The notes: generated by a model not told the origin, from the letters alone. Positions 54,518-63,723 are shown, counted from the stretch's first letter. The stretch is DNA of 64,000 nucleotides from Pseudoalteromonas marina (GCF_000238335.3 NZ_AHCB03000007.1:310001-374000); one strand, 5' to 3'. A program made the numbers and translations.

Positions 54518-54533
54518 TAACTGCAAGGCAGTT
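54518..54533. repeat. Short hairpin in the tRNA precursor leader
   Basis: AACTGC, AAG, GCAGTT forms a 6-bp stem about 10-25 nt before the tRNA 5' end in the predicted precursor. It may help RNase processing; this is an inference. Confidence 0.45.
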
Positions 54534-54576
54534 AATTTTTGAAGCGTTCAGCCACAGAGCGACTAAAGCGGGTTGC

Positions 54577-54605
54577 AGTATAAAAACTTTTTTAGGGCTT
54601 GTCAC
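54577..54605 (-). promoter_or_regulatory. Predicted tRNA-Ile2 promoter
   Basis: On the minus strand GTGACA (54600-54605), a 17-bp spacer, then TATACT (54577-54582) and a GC-rich discriminator GCAACCCGC, typical of stable-RNA promoters. Transcription would start about 62 nt before the tRNA. Confidence 0.7.
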
Positions 54606-54793
54606 TACCAAAAACCTTTATTTTAACAATCAATAAGCTAACTGCTTAAATTGTAATCTTTTAAAGAGTGTGAATGGGTAAATTTGGGGAGTTTTAGGAA
54701 AATAAAGTAAAAATGATTAAAAATAATATTTATTAATAGAATGCGCTGAGCAATATTTACTTACAACTGGCGTAAACATAGCTCAGCTGCGCA

Positions 54794-54952
54794 TTATTTT
54801 TTAGCAATAATATAAATTGCATGTATTAACCCAGGGAAGTAACCCAATAGCGTTAATAAAATATTAATCCAAAAATGCATACCTAAGCCCACTTGTAAAA
54901 AAACACCTAGTGGTGGTAGCAAAACAGACAGTATTATGCGAATGATATCCAT
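54794..54952 (-). CDS. YqaE/Pmp3 family small membrane protein
   Basis: A 52-residue protein with the Pmp3 signature: MDIIRIILSVLLPPLGVFLQ, then VGLGMHFWINILLTLLGYFPG and LIHAIYIIAKK. Two membrane helices. Members (YqaE, yeast PMP3) help maintain membrane potential under salt or other stress. The ATG at 54952 has AAGGAG 8 nt upstream. It lies 63 bp downstream of the BON gene on the same strand, separated by a terminator. Confidence 0.92.
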   Translation of the reverse strand: MDIIRIILSVLLPPLGVFLQVGLGMHFWINILLTLLGYFPGLIHAIYIIAKK

Positions 54953-54982
54953 TATTTAGCTCCTTCAAACAGTTAAAAACAA

Positions 54983-55008
54983 AAAGCCCAGCAATGCTGG
55001 GCTTTGAG
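54983..55008 (-). terminator. Terminator between the BON gene and yqaE
   Basis: AAAGCCCAGC, AAT, GCTGGGCTTT, read on the minus strand with a following T run. It is just past the BON gene stop. Confidence 0.88.
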
Positions 55009-55015
55009 TATAACG

Positions 55016-55579
55016 TTATTCAGCTACGATAGATAAGTTATCTACCACATCACGTACGTCTTCAGCATTTTTTGCAATTTCGATTGCTAATTGCTTTTCC
55101 GCTGATGATTCAACTGAGCCGTTTAATGTAACAACACCATTATCGGTATCTACATCAATATCGGTTCCACCTACTTCAGAATCAAATAGGAAACGTGTTG
55201 TAATAACGGTGGTGATTTTAGCGTCCGTTAGGTCGTTATCATCATCCATCATTTTAGAATCTGTGTGTTTAGCGCTCATGTTTTTAACAACGGTTAGGCT
55301 GTTTTCAACGTCCATGACGCCATCTAGACTAAGTACAAGCTCTTCTGCTAGCTCTTTCTCTACTTCGCTATCAACTTTACCTGTAAGTACTACCTTGCCA
55401 TTTGTTACATCAGTGTTTATGTCAAAGTTGTTTAGGTCTGTGTTCATAAGAAGCACAGTTTCTGCCTTGCCATCAATCCAAGCATCTTTACTTTCGTTTT
55501 CCCAGCTGTTTGCTTGTGCACCCATTGCTGTTGTACCAAGAACTAACGCGGCGATAATAGATTTGTTAAATGTTTTCAT
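55016..55579 (-). CDS. OsmY-like periplasmic protein with two BON domains
   Basis: 187 residues from the ATG at 55579 (AGGAG upstream); a longer frame to 55627 is not needed. Signal peptide MKTFNKSIIAALVLGTTAMGAQA, then two BON domains (about 35-100 and 115-185), each with the pattern V-x-G-x-V-x-L-x-G-x-V: TNGKVVLTGKVDSEVEKELAEEL and DNGVVTLNGSVESSAEKQLAIEI. BON proteins bind phospholipids and protect the envelope in osmotic stress. The adjacent YqaE gene points to envelope stress too. Confidence 0.9.
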   Translation of the reverse strand: MKTFNKSIIAALVLGTTAMGAQANSWENESKDAWIDGKAETVLLMNTDLNNFDINTDVTNGKVVLTGKVDSEVEKELAEELVLSLDGVMDVENSLTVVKNMSAKHTDSKMMDDDNDLTDAKITTVITTRFLFDSEVGGTDIDVDTDNGVVTLNGSVESSAEKQLAIEIAKNAEDVRDVVDNLSIVAE

Positions 55580-55899
55580 AATCTTTCTCCTTTTGATTAA
55601 AGACACTTTAACTAATGCGAACATCAAGCCAACTTTATTTACTATTAAAAATCATAGGCTTAACGAAAAAAATAGACTCTTATAGGTTTAACGCATTTCC
55701 CCTATTTACAGGCAAGTGAGTAAAACTTTCTCAACGTGTGAAAATTACTAGATTATTGCTATTTTGGTTAATGTGTCGTTAATATAACAACTAAACAAAA
55801 AGCCTTTAAAAATTAAACTATTGATAATAAACAAAATTAATTTTGGTATAGGGTTTGCTTACTAGTTAACTAATTGCAAATACAATTAAGGAATGCCCC
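55580..55899. other. Gene-free divergent region between the BON gene and the DUF1707 gene
   Basis: About 320 bp of AT-rich DNA that must carry both promoters. I could not assign -35/-10 boxes with confidence and see no strong dyad. Confidence 0.5.
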
Positions 55900-56556
55900 A
55901 TGTCTGTAAAAGTTGAAGACCGCCCAATAGAGCAAGTACGCGAACAAGTGATTGATCAGTTAATTTATAACTATAGCCATGGCGTTATATCTGTTGAGGC
56001 ATTTGAAAGACGATTAGACAAAGCAATGGATGCAAAAGACAATTCTGTGCTGCTTACGTTAGTAGAAGACTTAACACTTAATACCGACAAGCAATACAAA
56101 GCTGAAAAGCAATCGCAGTTTACGCCTAATTACAGTGCTCAACAAAATAGCGATGACGACATTACACTGCGCAGTATTTTGGGTTCAAACGAGCGAAGCG
56201 GACAATGGGTGGTTCCTAAAAATATTTACCTAAATAATTATATGGGCTCTGTGGTGCTTGATTTCACCGACGCTATCTTTACCCATCAAAACGTGACAAT
56301 TCATGTTAATTGCATTTTTGGTAGCGACGAAATTTACGTACCCGAGCATGTTAATGTTGTGTCCAAAATGTTTTGTATTTTAAGTACGCTAGAAAACAAA
56401 TCAGTAACGTTAAATAAGCGTCAAGGTCCTACCATTCATATTGAAGGCAAAGCGATACTAGGGTCGATTGAAGTAAAGATAAAACGTACCATAAAAGAAA
56501 AGTTCATGAGCTTTGCAAACGATTTAAAGTCACAGCTAGGGGTAAGCAGTAAATAA
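55900..56556 (+). CDS. DUF1707 / LiaF-like protein
   Basis: 218 residues. The N-terminal ~55 residues are a DUF1707-type helical domain (RPIEQVREQVIDQLIYNYSHGVISVEAFERRLDKAMDAKD). A linker of about 45 residues follows. The C-terminal ~115 form a beta-rich LiaF/cell-wall-active-antibiotic-response domain (SILGSNERSGQWVVPKNIYLNNYMGSVVLDFTDA, CIFGSDEIYVPEHVNV, ILGSIEVKI). In Gram-positives LiaF-like proteins inhibit an envelope-stress kinase, usually through membrane segments; none is seen here. Its function in a Gram-negative is unknown. Confidence 0.8.
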   Translation: MSVKVEDRPIEQVREQVIDQLIYNYSHGVISVEAFERRLDKAMDAKDNSVLLTLVEDLTLNTDKQYKAEKQSQFTPNYSAQQNSDDDITLRSILGSNERSGQWVVPKNIYLNNYMGSVVLDFTDAIFTHQNVTIHVNCIFGSDEIYVPEHVNVVSKMFCILSTLENKSVTLNKRQGPTIHIEGKAILGSIEVKIKRTIKEKFMSFANDLKSQLGVSSK

Positions 56557-56576
56557 GTGCAACTGTATTTGCTTTA

Positions 56577-56601
56577 ATATGGCTGCTTTTGGCAGCCATA
56601 T
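56577..56601. terminator. Weak hairpin between the DUF1707 and VOC genes
   Basis: ATATGGCTGC, TTTTG, GCAGCCATAT forms a 10-bp stem between convergent genes. A T run is lacking, so termination is uncertain. Confidence 0.5.
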
Positions 56602-56611
56602 AGTGGTGGGC

Positions 56612-57028
56612 TTAAAGATCATTATTTCGTTCTGCAGGTATATCCGACAAGTACTCTACAAACTCAACTTCAAAGCCCGAAGGGTCTCTGAAGTAGATAT
56701 TTTTTCTAAATGGGTTTTCATTGCCTTGCTTATGAACTGAAAAACCCGCTTTATTTAAACGAGACACCGTATTATCTAAATTAGCCGTCACGTAAGCAAA
56801 GTGAGCAAACCCAACTTGATGCCCTGAAAGCGCCCTGTTTTCACCCTCACCATGATCGCTCATTGCTATGTATTGCGTGTCGTCACCAAAGTGGACCCAA
56901 CGCCTTGGTTTTCCATACCATTCACCCCGCCCTTCACTTCGTATTACCCAGTGGGGAAAAATGGCTTGGTAAAAGCGAATCATGGTATCAATGTTTTTAA
57001 CAACTAAATTTACGTGTTCTAAATACAT
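56612..57028 (-). CDS. VOC (glyoxalase/bleomycin-resistance fold) family protein
   Basis: 138 residues with the paired beta-alpha-beta-beta-beta modules of the VOC superfamily: MYLEHVNLVVKNIDTMIRFYQAIFPHWVIR, and VGFAHFAYVTANLDNTVSRLNKAGFSV, ending in FRDPSGFEVEFVEYL. The His near the N-terminus and His/Glu of the second module are typical metal ligands. Substrate cannot be told. Confidence 0.85.
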   Translation of the reverse strand: MYLEHVNLVVKNIDTMIRFYQAIFPHWVIRSEGRGEWYGKPRRWVHFGDDTQYIAMSDHGEGENRALSGHQVGFAHFAYVTANLDNTVSRLNKAGFSVHKQGNENPFRKNIYFRDPSGFEVEFVEYLSDIPAERNNDL

Positions 57029-57200
57029 ACTGTTTCCTTGTGAGTTAATTTAAACACACAATAAAACCTCAAGTTAACTTTAGGTAAAGCGCTTTTTTTA
57101 AATTTTTAGTGGGTAATTAAAAATACACTTTTGTTTTAATTAAATGTGCAACACTTTCAAGACTGTACAAAAAACACCCACAAGTATTTAGGGTTTATTG

Positions 57201-57228
57201 TTTACTTTATGTCAAAAGTCGCTAAAAT
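57201..57228 (+). promoter_or_regulatory. Possible suhB promoter
   Basis: TTTACT (57201-57206), a 16-bp spacer and TAAAAT (57223-57228), about 50 bp before the suhB start codon. The -35 is weak. Confidence 0.4.
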
Positions 57229-57276
57229 ACGCCGGCTGAAAATACAAACGTTCTTTTACAACCCAAAGGTAACTCC

Positions 57277-58080
57277 ATGCATCCAATGTTAAACATTGCG
57301 GTTCGCGCTGCGCGTAACGCAGGCAAAATTTTACTTCGCGCTGGCGAAGATTTATCAAAAGTTGAAGTGCAACAAAAAGGCGCTAACGACTTAGTAACTA
57401 ATATTGATAAAGAAGCCGAAGCCGTAATCCGTGACACTATTTTACAGTCTTACCCTACTCACTCTGTTGTGGGCGAAGAACTAGGTGAGCACAAAGGCAA
57501 GGATGATGATTACCAATGGATTGTAGATCCTATCGATGGAACAACAAACTTCATCAAAGGTATTCCACATTACGCAATCTCTATTGCACTTAAAGTTAAA
57601 GGTCGTTTAGACCAAGCCGTTATTTATGATCCGATTCGTGGTGAACTTTTCACTGCATCTAAAGGTCAAGGCGCACAACTTAACAGCAAACGTTTACGCG
57701 TGAGTAAAACAACTGTTCTTGCTGGTACAGTATTAGCAACGGGCTTCCCTTTTAAGCATAAACAACATACAGATGCATACACTGAAGCGTTTAAAGCGTT
57801 ATTTGTTCACACTGCAGATATTCGTCGCGCAGGTTGTTCTGCATTAGACATGGCGTATGTTGCTGCTGGCCGTGTTGATGGCTTTTTTGAAATTGGCTTA
57901 AAACCTTGGCACTCTGCTGCAGGCGAGCTTATGGTTAAAGAAGCGGGTGGTATGGTTGTCGATTTTGCTGGTGGTAATAACTACAACCACAGTGGCAATA
58001 TCATCTGTGGTGCGCCAAAACTGACTCAAGCTATTATTCGTGAAATTCGTCCAGTGTTAACTGAGTCGTTACTTCGCTAA
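57277..58080 (+). CDS. suhB: Inositol-1-monophosphatase / Nus factor SuhB
   Basis: A Mg-dependent phosphatase that in E. coli also joins the Nus complex for rRNA antitermination. The 267 residues match E. coli SuhB in length. Motifs are VGEELGEHKGKDDDYQWIVDPIDGTTNFIKGIPHYAISIAL (metal site DPIDGT) and RRAGCSALDMAYVAAGRVDGFFEIGLKPWHSAAGELMVKEAGG. Confidence 0.97.
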   Translation: MHPMLNIAVRAARNAGKILLRAGEDLSKVEVQQKGANDLVTNIDKEAEAVIRDTILQSYPTHSVVGEELGEHKGKDDDYQWIVDPIDGTTNFIKGIPHYAISIALKVKGRLDQAVIYDPIRGELFTASKGQGAQLNSKRLRVSKTTVLAGTVLATGFPFKHKQHTDAYTEAFKALFVHTADIRRAGCSALDMAYVAAGRVDGFFEIGLKPWHSAAGELMVKEAGGMVVDFAGGNNYNHSGNIICGAPKLTQAIIREIRPVLTESLLR

Positions 58081-58112
58081 TAAATTGCTTTTACCAATAT
58101 AATTGGTGCAAC

Positions 58113-58138
58113 AAAAAAGGAGCCTAGGCTCCTTTTTT
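58113..58138. terminator. Bidirectional terminator after suhB
   Basis: AAAAAAGGAGCC, TA, GGCTCCTTTTTT: 12-bp perfect stem with A and T runs, between suhB and the convergent binding-protein gene. Confidence 0.93.
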
Positions 58139-58142
58139 GTTG

Positions 58143-58955
58143 TTAAAAATATGGGTTTATTAGCTTAATCTCTATAGTTTCCCCCTTTGTATAAGGAAGG
58201 GAATTTAAATCTGTAGCAAAGTACTCATAAAATAACGCATCAAACTCGCCGTTTTGCTGCATTATTTTTATTCCTTGCTCAACCGCTTTAGCTAACTCAG
58301 GCTTATCCTTAGACACAAAATAATATAGCGCTGTTGGGTAGCTAATATATAAATTAGGCACAATACGTAAATTTTTGTGATCTCGCTCTAAAAGCTCAGA
58401 ATTTACTTCAATAAATGATCGCGGAAAGTAATCTATGCGGCCTTGGCTAGTAAGCGCAAACATGGCTTTTAAGTTTGATAATGGCCTCACGTTTAAACCA
58501 TTATTAACCAATATGCGTGTATCAGGCCAATCATGCCCCTGTACCGAGCTCAGTTTTGATAATTGCTCAAGCGTTTTTATGTCTTTAAATTTATCTAAAT
58601 TCTGTTTATTTGTAACTAATGCTCTTTTGCCTATATACCCTTTGAACAATGGAATTTTAATGGCTGTGGCTAATGACTCTCGTTCAGGGCTGCTCATACT
58701 CCAATATAAATCAAGCGAGCCATCATCAAGTGACATTAAATTGCGTTGCTGATGCGGGTGTACAGCAACACGTTCTATTTCGGCAGGATACTGGGCTCTT
58801 ATCAATGCCTTGGTTAGCATGTCATTGAGGTAATCATCACGGGCAAAATGCGCATGTTGATCTTTCGGAATTTTTACAATATTAACTTCGCTTGCTACAA
58901 CACTTCCAATAAACAAGCTCACTACACATACGATACACTTTAATGGCAACATCAT
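58143..58955 (-). CDS. Periplasmic solute-binding-like protein (transporter substrate-binding family 3 type)
   Basis: 270 residues from the ATG at 58955 (an in-frame GTG at 58961 and ATG at 58952 are alternatives). Signal peptide MMLPLKCIVCVVSLFIGSVVA. The remainder resembles family 3 solute-binding proteins: DDGSLDLYWSMSSPERESLATAIKIPLFKGYIGKRALV, LSSVQGHDWPDTRILVNNG, LYYFVSKDKPELAKAVEQGIKIMQQNGEFDALFYEYF. No permease gene is adjacent. It lies 22 bp after the EAL-CBS-GGDEF gene in one minus-strand unit, which suggests a sensory rather than transport role; that is inferred. Confidence 0.8.
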   Translation of the reverse strand: MMLPLKCIVCVVSLFIGSVVASEVNIVKIPKDQHAHFARDDYLNDMLTKALIRAQYPAEIERVAVHPHQQRNLMSLDDGSLDLYWSMSSPERESLATAIKIPLFKGYIGKRALVTNKQNLDKFKDIKTLEQLSKLSSVQGHDWPDTRILVNNGLNVRPLSNLKAMFALTSQGRIDYFPRSFIEVNSELLERDHKNLRIVPNLYISYPTALYYFVSKDKPELAKAVEQGIKIMQQNGEFDALFYEYFATDLNSLPYTKGETIEIKLINPYF

Positions 58956-58983
58956 GATCACCTATTAGTAAATTACCTTTTTA

Positions 58984-60753
58984 CTATTTGCTAATCGCTA
59001 CTACTGGAGGCGCTGGGCGCCTTCGCTTGCATGTAAAAAGATAGCTATGACGAAATCGTTTGGCTTCTTTTTTCGCATCCGTTGCTAATGCAGCAACCTG
59101 ATGACTATTTTTACACTGCTGTAAATCGGGTTCAACTAATCCTATTGATAAGGTAAGTAAAGGTACAAACTGCTTTTCACCTTCACGATTTGTAGCCCAA
59201 TACCCTTTGCTAGCTATGTGATTGGGCGTAAAAAAAGCACGAGAACGATGTTCAAACTGTTCAATAATACGGTTACAAATACTTACCGCATCGCTTTGGT
59301 CAAAAACAACCATAAAGTCGTCACCACCAATGTGTCCTACAAAGTTAGCACTATTTGTACAGGCTTGCACTGTTACATCAGCCAATAATTTAATGACACT
59401 ATCACCACTCGCGTAGCCATAAAGATCGTTAAACTGTTTAAAGTGATTCAGGTCAATATAAGCAAGATGAAATTTATTTTTATTACGTAACCTATGCTCT
59501 ATAGCTTCGTTAATTGCAACATTGCCTGGCAACATTGTTAGCGGATTTGCATGTTGTGCGTGGCGAATTTTTTCTTCTGTTATATGTTTTAAAATGTCTC
59601 TTAGTGGCGCAAGCCCTAAATAATTGCCGCCTCTAGTAATAACAATATGGCGCCTAATATCGAAGTCTTGCTCAGTTATTTGCTTACTCACCGTATCTAG
59701 CTTTTGGTCTTCATCAACAATTAGGGGTTGTTTATCCATTAACTCTATAACAGGGCGCTTATCATAAAGAGCATGACCATAGGGTGCTGCAAATACCTCG
59801 GTAAGTTGGTCTTTATGTAGTAGGCCCACTGGCTGACCCTGTTGATTAATTACAGGTATGCTAATAATGGCTTTGTCTTGCTCAAAGAGTAAATGAGCGT
59901 CTTTGCATCGGGTATCACTTGCTATGGCCTTTTGTGGTTGGCTTAGCGCGCCAATCGCCATTGACTGGTCAAACTGATCACATAATTTAAATGTAAGTGC
60001 TTGTATTTGAGCAGAGCTAAAATCACGACTTGGTTGCAAGTTCGGTCGTTCAAATAAAAAACCTTGTACATTATTAATGCCTAAACTTTCAACCAGAGCG
60101 AGTTCCTCAGAGCGCTCAATGCCTTCTGCAATCACTAAGGTGTTTGTTGCTTTAGCTAAAACAATAATTGATTTTAAAAACTCCTTTTTAACCTCACTCT
60201 GATCGCAATGATCGATAAAATAACGATCTATTTTTACATAGTCAGGACGCAGTGCAGACCACTGCTTTAAGCCAGAGTACCCAGCTCCTAAATCATCAAT
60301 TGCAATGGTAAAACCGAGCTCTCGGTAATGCGCAATGGTTTTAAGTAATAAGTCGTCGTTATCTACTTTGTCTTGCTCTGTTACTTCTATAACAACACGA
60401 TTAGTCGCTAAACCAAACTGCTCGGTTAGGTGGCGTGTTTCGCCTTTTGGGTGGCAAGGGTCTAGTAGCGTTTTTGGGCTCACATTTAAAAAAAGCTTAC
60501 CTTGCAAATTTAGCTTAACAAAGTTTTCTATTGCCTTTGAGCGGCATAGTAGCTCTAGCTCAGAAATAAGGCCCTCTTGATGCGCAGCTTTAAAGAGCAT
60601 ATTGGGCATTTCTAATGGGCTATTTTGTGGACCACGGCTAAGCGCCTCGTAACCAAGAATGAGCTGACCAGATATATCTAAAATAGGCTGAAATAACGTG
60701 GTTACTTCCCCACTATCTAAAATAGCCTCTAAGGCTTGTCGTTGAAGGGTCAC
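58984..60753 (-). CDS. EAL-CBS-GGDEF c-di-GMP turnover protein
   Basis: 589 residues, soluble, no membrane segment. The EAL domain (about 1-240) has YEALSRGP, LNVSPKTLLDP, EVTEQDKV, IDDLGAGYSGLKQW and KIDRYFI. A pair of CBS-like segments (about 270-400; IISIPVINQQGQPVGLLHKDQ, DFDIRRHIVITRGGNYLGL) follows. The C-terminal GGDEF domain (about 415-580) has the variant GGDDF in NFVGHIGGDDFMVVFDQ and AYIDLNHFKQFNDLYGYASGD. EAL catalytic residues look complete, and GGDD may keep cyclase activity. The CBS pair could sense a nucleotide. Confidence 0.9.
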   Translation of the reverse strand: MTLQRQALEAILDSGEVTTLFQPILDISGQLILGYEALSRGPQNSPLEMPNMLFKAAHQEGLISELELLCRSKAIENFVKLNLQGKLFLNVSPKTLLDPCHPKGETRHLTEQFGLATNRVVIEVTEQDKVDNDDLLLKTIAHYRELGFTIAIDDLGAGYSGLKQWSALRPDYVKIDRYFIDHCDQSEVKKEFLKSIIVLAKATNTLVIAEGIERSEELALVESLGINNVQGFLFERPNLQPSRDFSSAQIQALTFKLCDQFDQSMAIGALSQPQKAIASDTRCKDAHLLFEQDKAIISIPVINQQGQPVGLLHKDQLTEVFAAPYGHALYDKRPVIELMDKQPLIVDEDQKLDTVSKQITEQDFDIRRHIVITRGGNYLGLAPLRDILKHITEEKIRHAQHANPLTMLPGNVAINEAIEHRLRNKNKFHLAYIDLNHFKQFNDLYGYASGDSVIKLLADVTVQACTNSANFVGHIGGDDFMVVFDQSDAVSICNRIIEQFEHRSRAFFTPNHIASKGYWATNREGEKQFVPLLTLSIGLVEPDLQQCKNSHQVAALATDAKKEAKRFRHSYLFTCKRRRPAPPVVAISK

Positions 60754-60840
60754 TACTGGCTCAATTATTATTTTAAATAGAGCAACAAAATATCAATTCT
60801 GTATGACATTTTTATTTCAAGCCCCTATATTACAGGCAAT

Positions 60841-60868
60841 AAAAAACCGCTCATAGAGCGGTTTTTTT
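60841..60868. terminator. Terminator between the EAL gene and secF
   Basis: AAAAAACCGCTC, ATA, GAGCGGTTTTTTT: 12-bp stem. On the minus strand it ends the secDF message, just past the secF stop. Confidence 0.93.
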
Positions 60869-60881
60869 AATGCATTTAAGA

Positions 60882-61835
60882 TTATGGCATTGCCATCGGA
60901 TCTTGATCTGCACCTTCTTTTTCTATCACTTCTGGTATTAAATCTTCTTTACTAACTCCCATTGCAAGTGCAACCGAGCTTGCAACATATACAGAAGAAT
61001 ATGTACCAATAAATACACCAAACAATAATGCAGTAGCAAAACCATGAATGGTTTGTCCACCCCATACAAACAATGCAATCAATACCAAAATTGTGGTGAT
61101 TGATGTAACAAGTGTACGGTTAAGTGTTTGCGTAAGTGAAATATCAATAATTTCAACGGTATCGTCGATGCGTACTTTACGGAAATTTTCACGAATACGG
61201 TCAGATACAACAATAGTATCGTTGAGTGAGTAACCGATTACCGCCAATATTGCCGCTAATATAGTTAAATCAAACTCTAAACCCAGTACTGAAAACAAAC
61301 CTAAAGTGATAATTACATCGTGTAATAGTGCGCCTACAGCACCCACAGCAAAACGCCATTCAAAACGAAATGCAACGTAAATTAAGATACAAATAAGTGC
61401 AGTTAACATGGCTAGGCCACCCTGCTCTTTTAAGTCTTCACCGACACTTGGGCCAACAAACTCAATACGACGCATGACTACGCTGTCATCCGCTTTTTTC
61501 AGTGCATCAATTACTTGGTTACCAATTACTTCAGCTTTAACATCGCTTCCACGTGGAGCTAAGCGCACTAATATATCTTGGCTCGAACCAAATAGCTGCA
61601 CTGATGCATCAGCAAAGCCATTTTCACCAAGTACATTACGCACTTTTTTAAGATCAGCCGGTTGAGAAAAACCCACTTCTACCGCGGTGCCGCCGGTAAA
61701 ATCAAGACCAAAATTTAAGCCCTTCATAAACATTGATACTATCGACGCTACAATTAATAGCGTAGAAAAGCCCATTGCCACTTTTCGAAGAGACATGAAA
61801 CGAAGGGTTCTGCTACCCAAACTTAAAATTTGCAT
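60882..61835 (-). CDS. secF: Protein translocase subunit SecF
   Basis: The smaller half of the SecDF complex, which uses the proton gradient to help pull preproteins out of SecYEG. The 317 residues have an N-terminal membrane segment (FSTLLIVASIVSMFMKGLNFGLDFTGGTAVEVGF), a periplasmic domain, and five C-terminal segments with VGEDLKEQGGLAMLTALICILIYVAFRFEWRF and AVIGYSLNDTIVVSDRIRENFR. It follows secD by 9 bp. Confidence 0.97.
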   Translation of the reverse strand: MQILSLGSRTLRFMSLRKVAMGFSTLLIVASIVSMFMKGLNFGLDFTGGTAVEVGFSQPADLKKVRNVLGENGFADASVQLFGSSQDILVRLAPRGSDVKAEVIGNQVIDALKKADDSVVMRRIEFVGPSVGEDLKEQGGLAMLTALICILIYVAFRFEWRFAVGAVGALLHDVIITLGLFSVLGLEFDLTILAAILAVIGYSLNDTIVVSDRIRENFRKVRIDDTVEIIDISLTQTLNRTLVTSITTILVLIALFVWGGQTIHGFATALLFGVFIGTYSSVYVASSVALAMGVSKEDLIPEVIEKEGADQDPMAMP

Positions 61836-61844
61836 GTCTGCTCC

Positions 61845-63704
61845 TTAAATAGAAAGTTTATCAATGCGTTTACCACCAATAAATAAGTTGATCACCGCTC
61901 GGGTACCAACAATGGCTGTAAACATTGAAGTTAAAATACCAATAGCTAATGTAACGGCAAAGCCTGCAATTGGGCCCGTGCCCACTGCAAACAATATAAC
62001 TGCCGCAATTAACGTAGTGATATTGGCATCAAATATAGTACTGAATGCGCTATCGTAACCAAAATGAACAGCTTGTTGAGGGCTACGACCATCGGCCAGC
62101 TCTTCACGAATACGTTCAAAAATAAGTACGTTAGCATCAACCGCCATACCAACTGTCAGTACAATACCTGCAATACCCGGCAAGGTTAACGTAGCGCCTG
62201 GAATAAGTGACATTATGCCAACAATAAGCACCAAGTTAGCAGCAAGCGCTAAGTTAGCCACTAAGCCAAACCCTTTGTAATAAATAAGCATAAAGGCAAG
62301 TACAAACGCAAAACCAAGTGCAACCGCAGTCATACCTGCTTCAATGTTTTCTTGGCCTAAGCTTGGCCCCACTGTACGCTCTTCAACAATTTGAATTGGC
62401 GCAACAAGTGCACCTGCGCGAAGCAGTAAACTTAAGTTATGTGCTTCAGCTGGGTTATCAATACCTGTAATACGAAAAGAGCGGTCTAAACGAGCTTGAA
62501 TTGTTGCCACGTTAATAACCTCTTCTACCTTAATAGGTGGAAGTGCTTTACCGTTTTCGTCTTTTTTACCTGATGGTTTGTATTCAATAAATACCGTTGC
62601 CATACGCTTGCCAATAGCACGCTTAGTAAAGGCATTCATTTTTGAACCGCCTTTGCTGTCGAGTGAAATGCTTACTTGTGGGCGTTGGTATTCATCTGCG
62701 CCAGATTGCGCGCCAGTGATATGGCTACCTTCAAGAATGATGCGTTTTTTAAGTACCACAGGGTAACCGTCGCGGCTCATGATCATTTCAGTGCCGGCAG
62801 GGATACGGCCTTGAGCGGCAGCGCTTGGATCGGCGTTTTCGTCTACTTCACGAAATTCAAGCGTTGCTGTCGCACCTAAAATTTCTTTAGCACGAGCGGT
62901 ATCTTGCACACCGGGTAATTGCACAATAATACGTTCAGCACCCTGGCGCTGTACGTTTGGCTCTGCAACACCAATTTGGTTGATACGATTACGAATGATT
63001 GTTTCGTTTTGCTTGATGGCGTAGTCACGAATCTCTTTCAGCTTTTGCTCACTCATAGTGGCAAAAAATGCATTATCGTTACTGCTGTCATCAATGTATA
63101 CGTTAAGTGGGTAACGAGATTCTAAAAAGCGCTCTGCAGCATTTTTATCTTCTTCATTACGCATTTCAACACGCATACGGTCAGAGCCAGCCACGCGACG
63201 AACGCTGCGATAACGAAGTTTTTCTTCGCGTAAATCGCTACGGAAATCTTGCTCCATTTGCTCAAGCTGGTTATCAACCGCTGTTGCCATGTCGATTTCC
63301 ATGGTGAAATGTACGCCACCACTTAAATCTAGACCTAACTTCATTGGATTTCCGCCAAGGGATTTTAACCAAAGAGGTTGAGCCGGCGCCATATTAATGG
63401 CTGAAATGTAATCGTCACTTAGCGAGTCACGCAATAAATCTTGTGCTTTTAATTGCTCTTCAACATTTTTAAAACGAACAAGTATTTGCCCGCCTTCAAG
63501 CTTAGTTGATTTAACTGCTACGTTATGTTTTTTAAGGGTTGCGTTTACTTTGTCTACTACACTGAGATCAACATCAGCACCTTTAGCGCCCGAAACTTGT
63601 ATAGCCGGGTCACGGCCATACAAGTTTGGAGAGGCATATAAAAGGCCAATGGCAACCACAGCTAAAACAAGTAAATACTTCCACACTGGAAACTTGTTTA
63701 ACAC
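61845..63704 (-). CDS. secD: Protein translocase subunit SecD
   Basis: The large half of SecDF. The 619 residues show the N-terminal membrane segment, large periplasmic P1 domain ([64 protein letters not shown]), and six membrane segments with [51 protein letters not shown], the conserved Asp-bearing region. Length equals E. coli SecD (615). First in secD-secF after yajC. Confidence 0.97.
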   Translation of the reverse strand: MLNKFPVWKYLLVLAVVAIGLLYASPNLYGRDPAIQVSGAKGADVDLSVVDKVNATLKKHNVAVKSTKLEGGQILVRFKNVEEQLKAQDLLRDSLSDDYISAINMAPAQPLWLKSLGGNPMKLGLDLSGGVHFTMEIDMATAVDNQLEQMEQDFRSDLREEKLRYRSVRRVAGSDRMRVEMRNEEDKNAAERFLESRYPLNVYIDDSSNDNAFFATMSEQKLKEIRDYAIKQNETIIRNRINQIGVAEPNVQRQGAERIIVQLPGVQDTARAKEILGATATLEFREVDENADPSAAAQGRIPAGTEMIMSRDGYPVVLKKRIILEGSHITGAQSGADEYQRPQVSISLDSKGGSKMNAFTKRAIGKRMATVFIEYKPSGKKDENGKALPPIKVEEVINVATIQARLDRSFRITGIDNPAEAHNLSLLLRAGALVAPIQIVEERTVGPSLGQENIEAGMTAVALGFAFVLAFMLIYYKGFGLVANLALAANLVLIVGIMSLIPGATLTLPGIAGIVLTVGMAVDANVLIFERIREELADGRSPQQAVHFGYDSAFSTIFDANITTLIAAVILFAVGTGPIAGFAVTLAIGILTSMFTAIVGTRAVINLFIGGKRIDKLSI

Positions 63705-63723
63705 GGGGTCGTCCTTATTATTT

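Noticed and set aside
58093..58107. Palindrome ACCAAT-ATA-ATTGGT after suhB
   Set aside because: The half-sites are in the opposite order to PdhR-type TTGGT-N3-ACCAA sites, and it sits next to a terminator in a 3' region.
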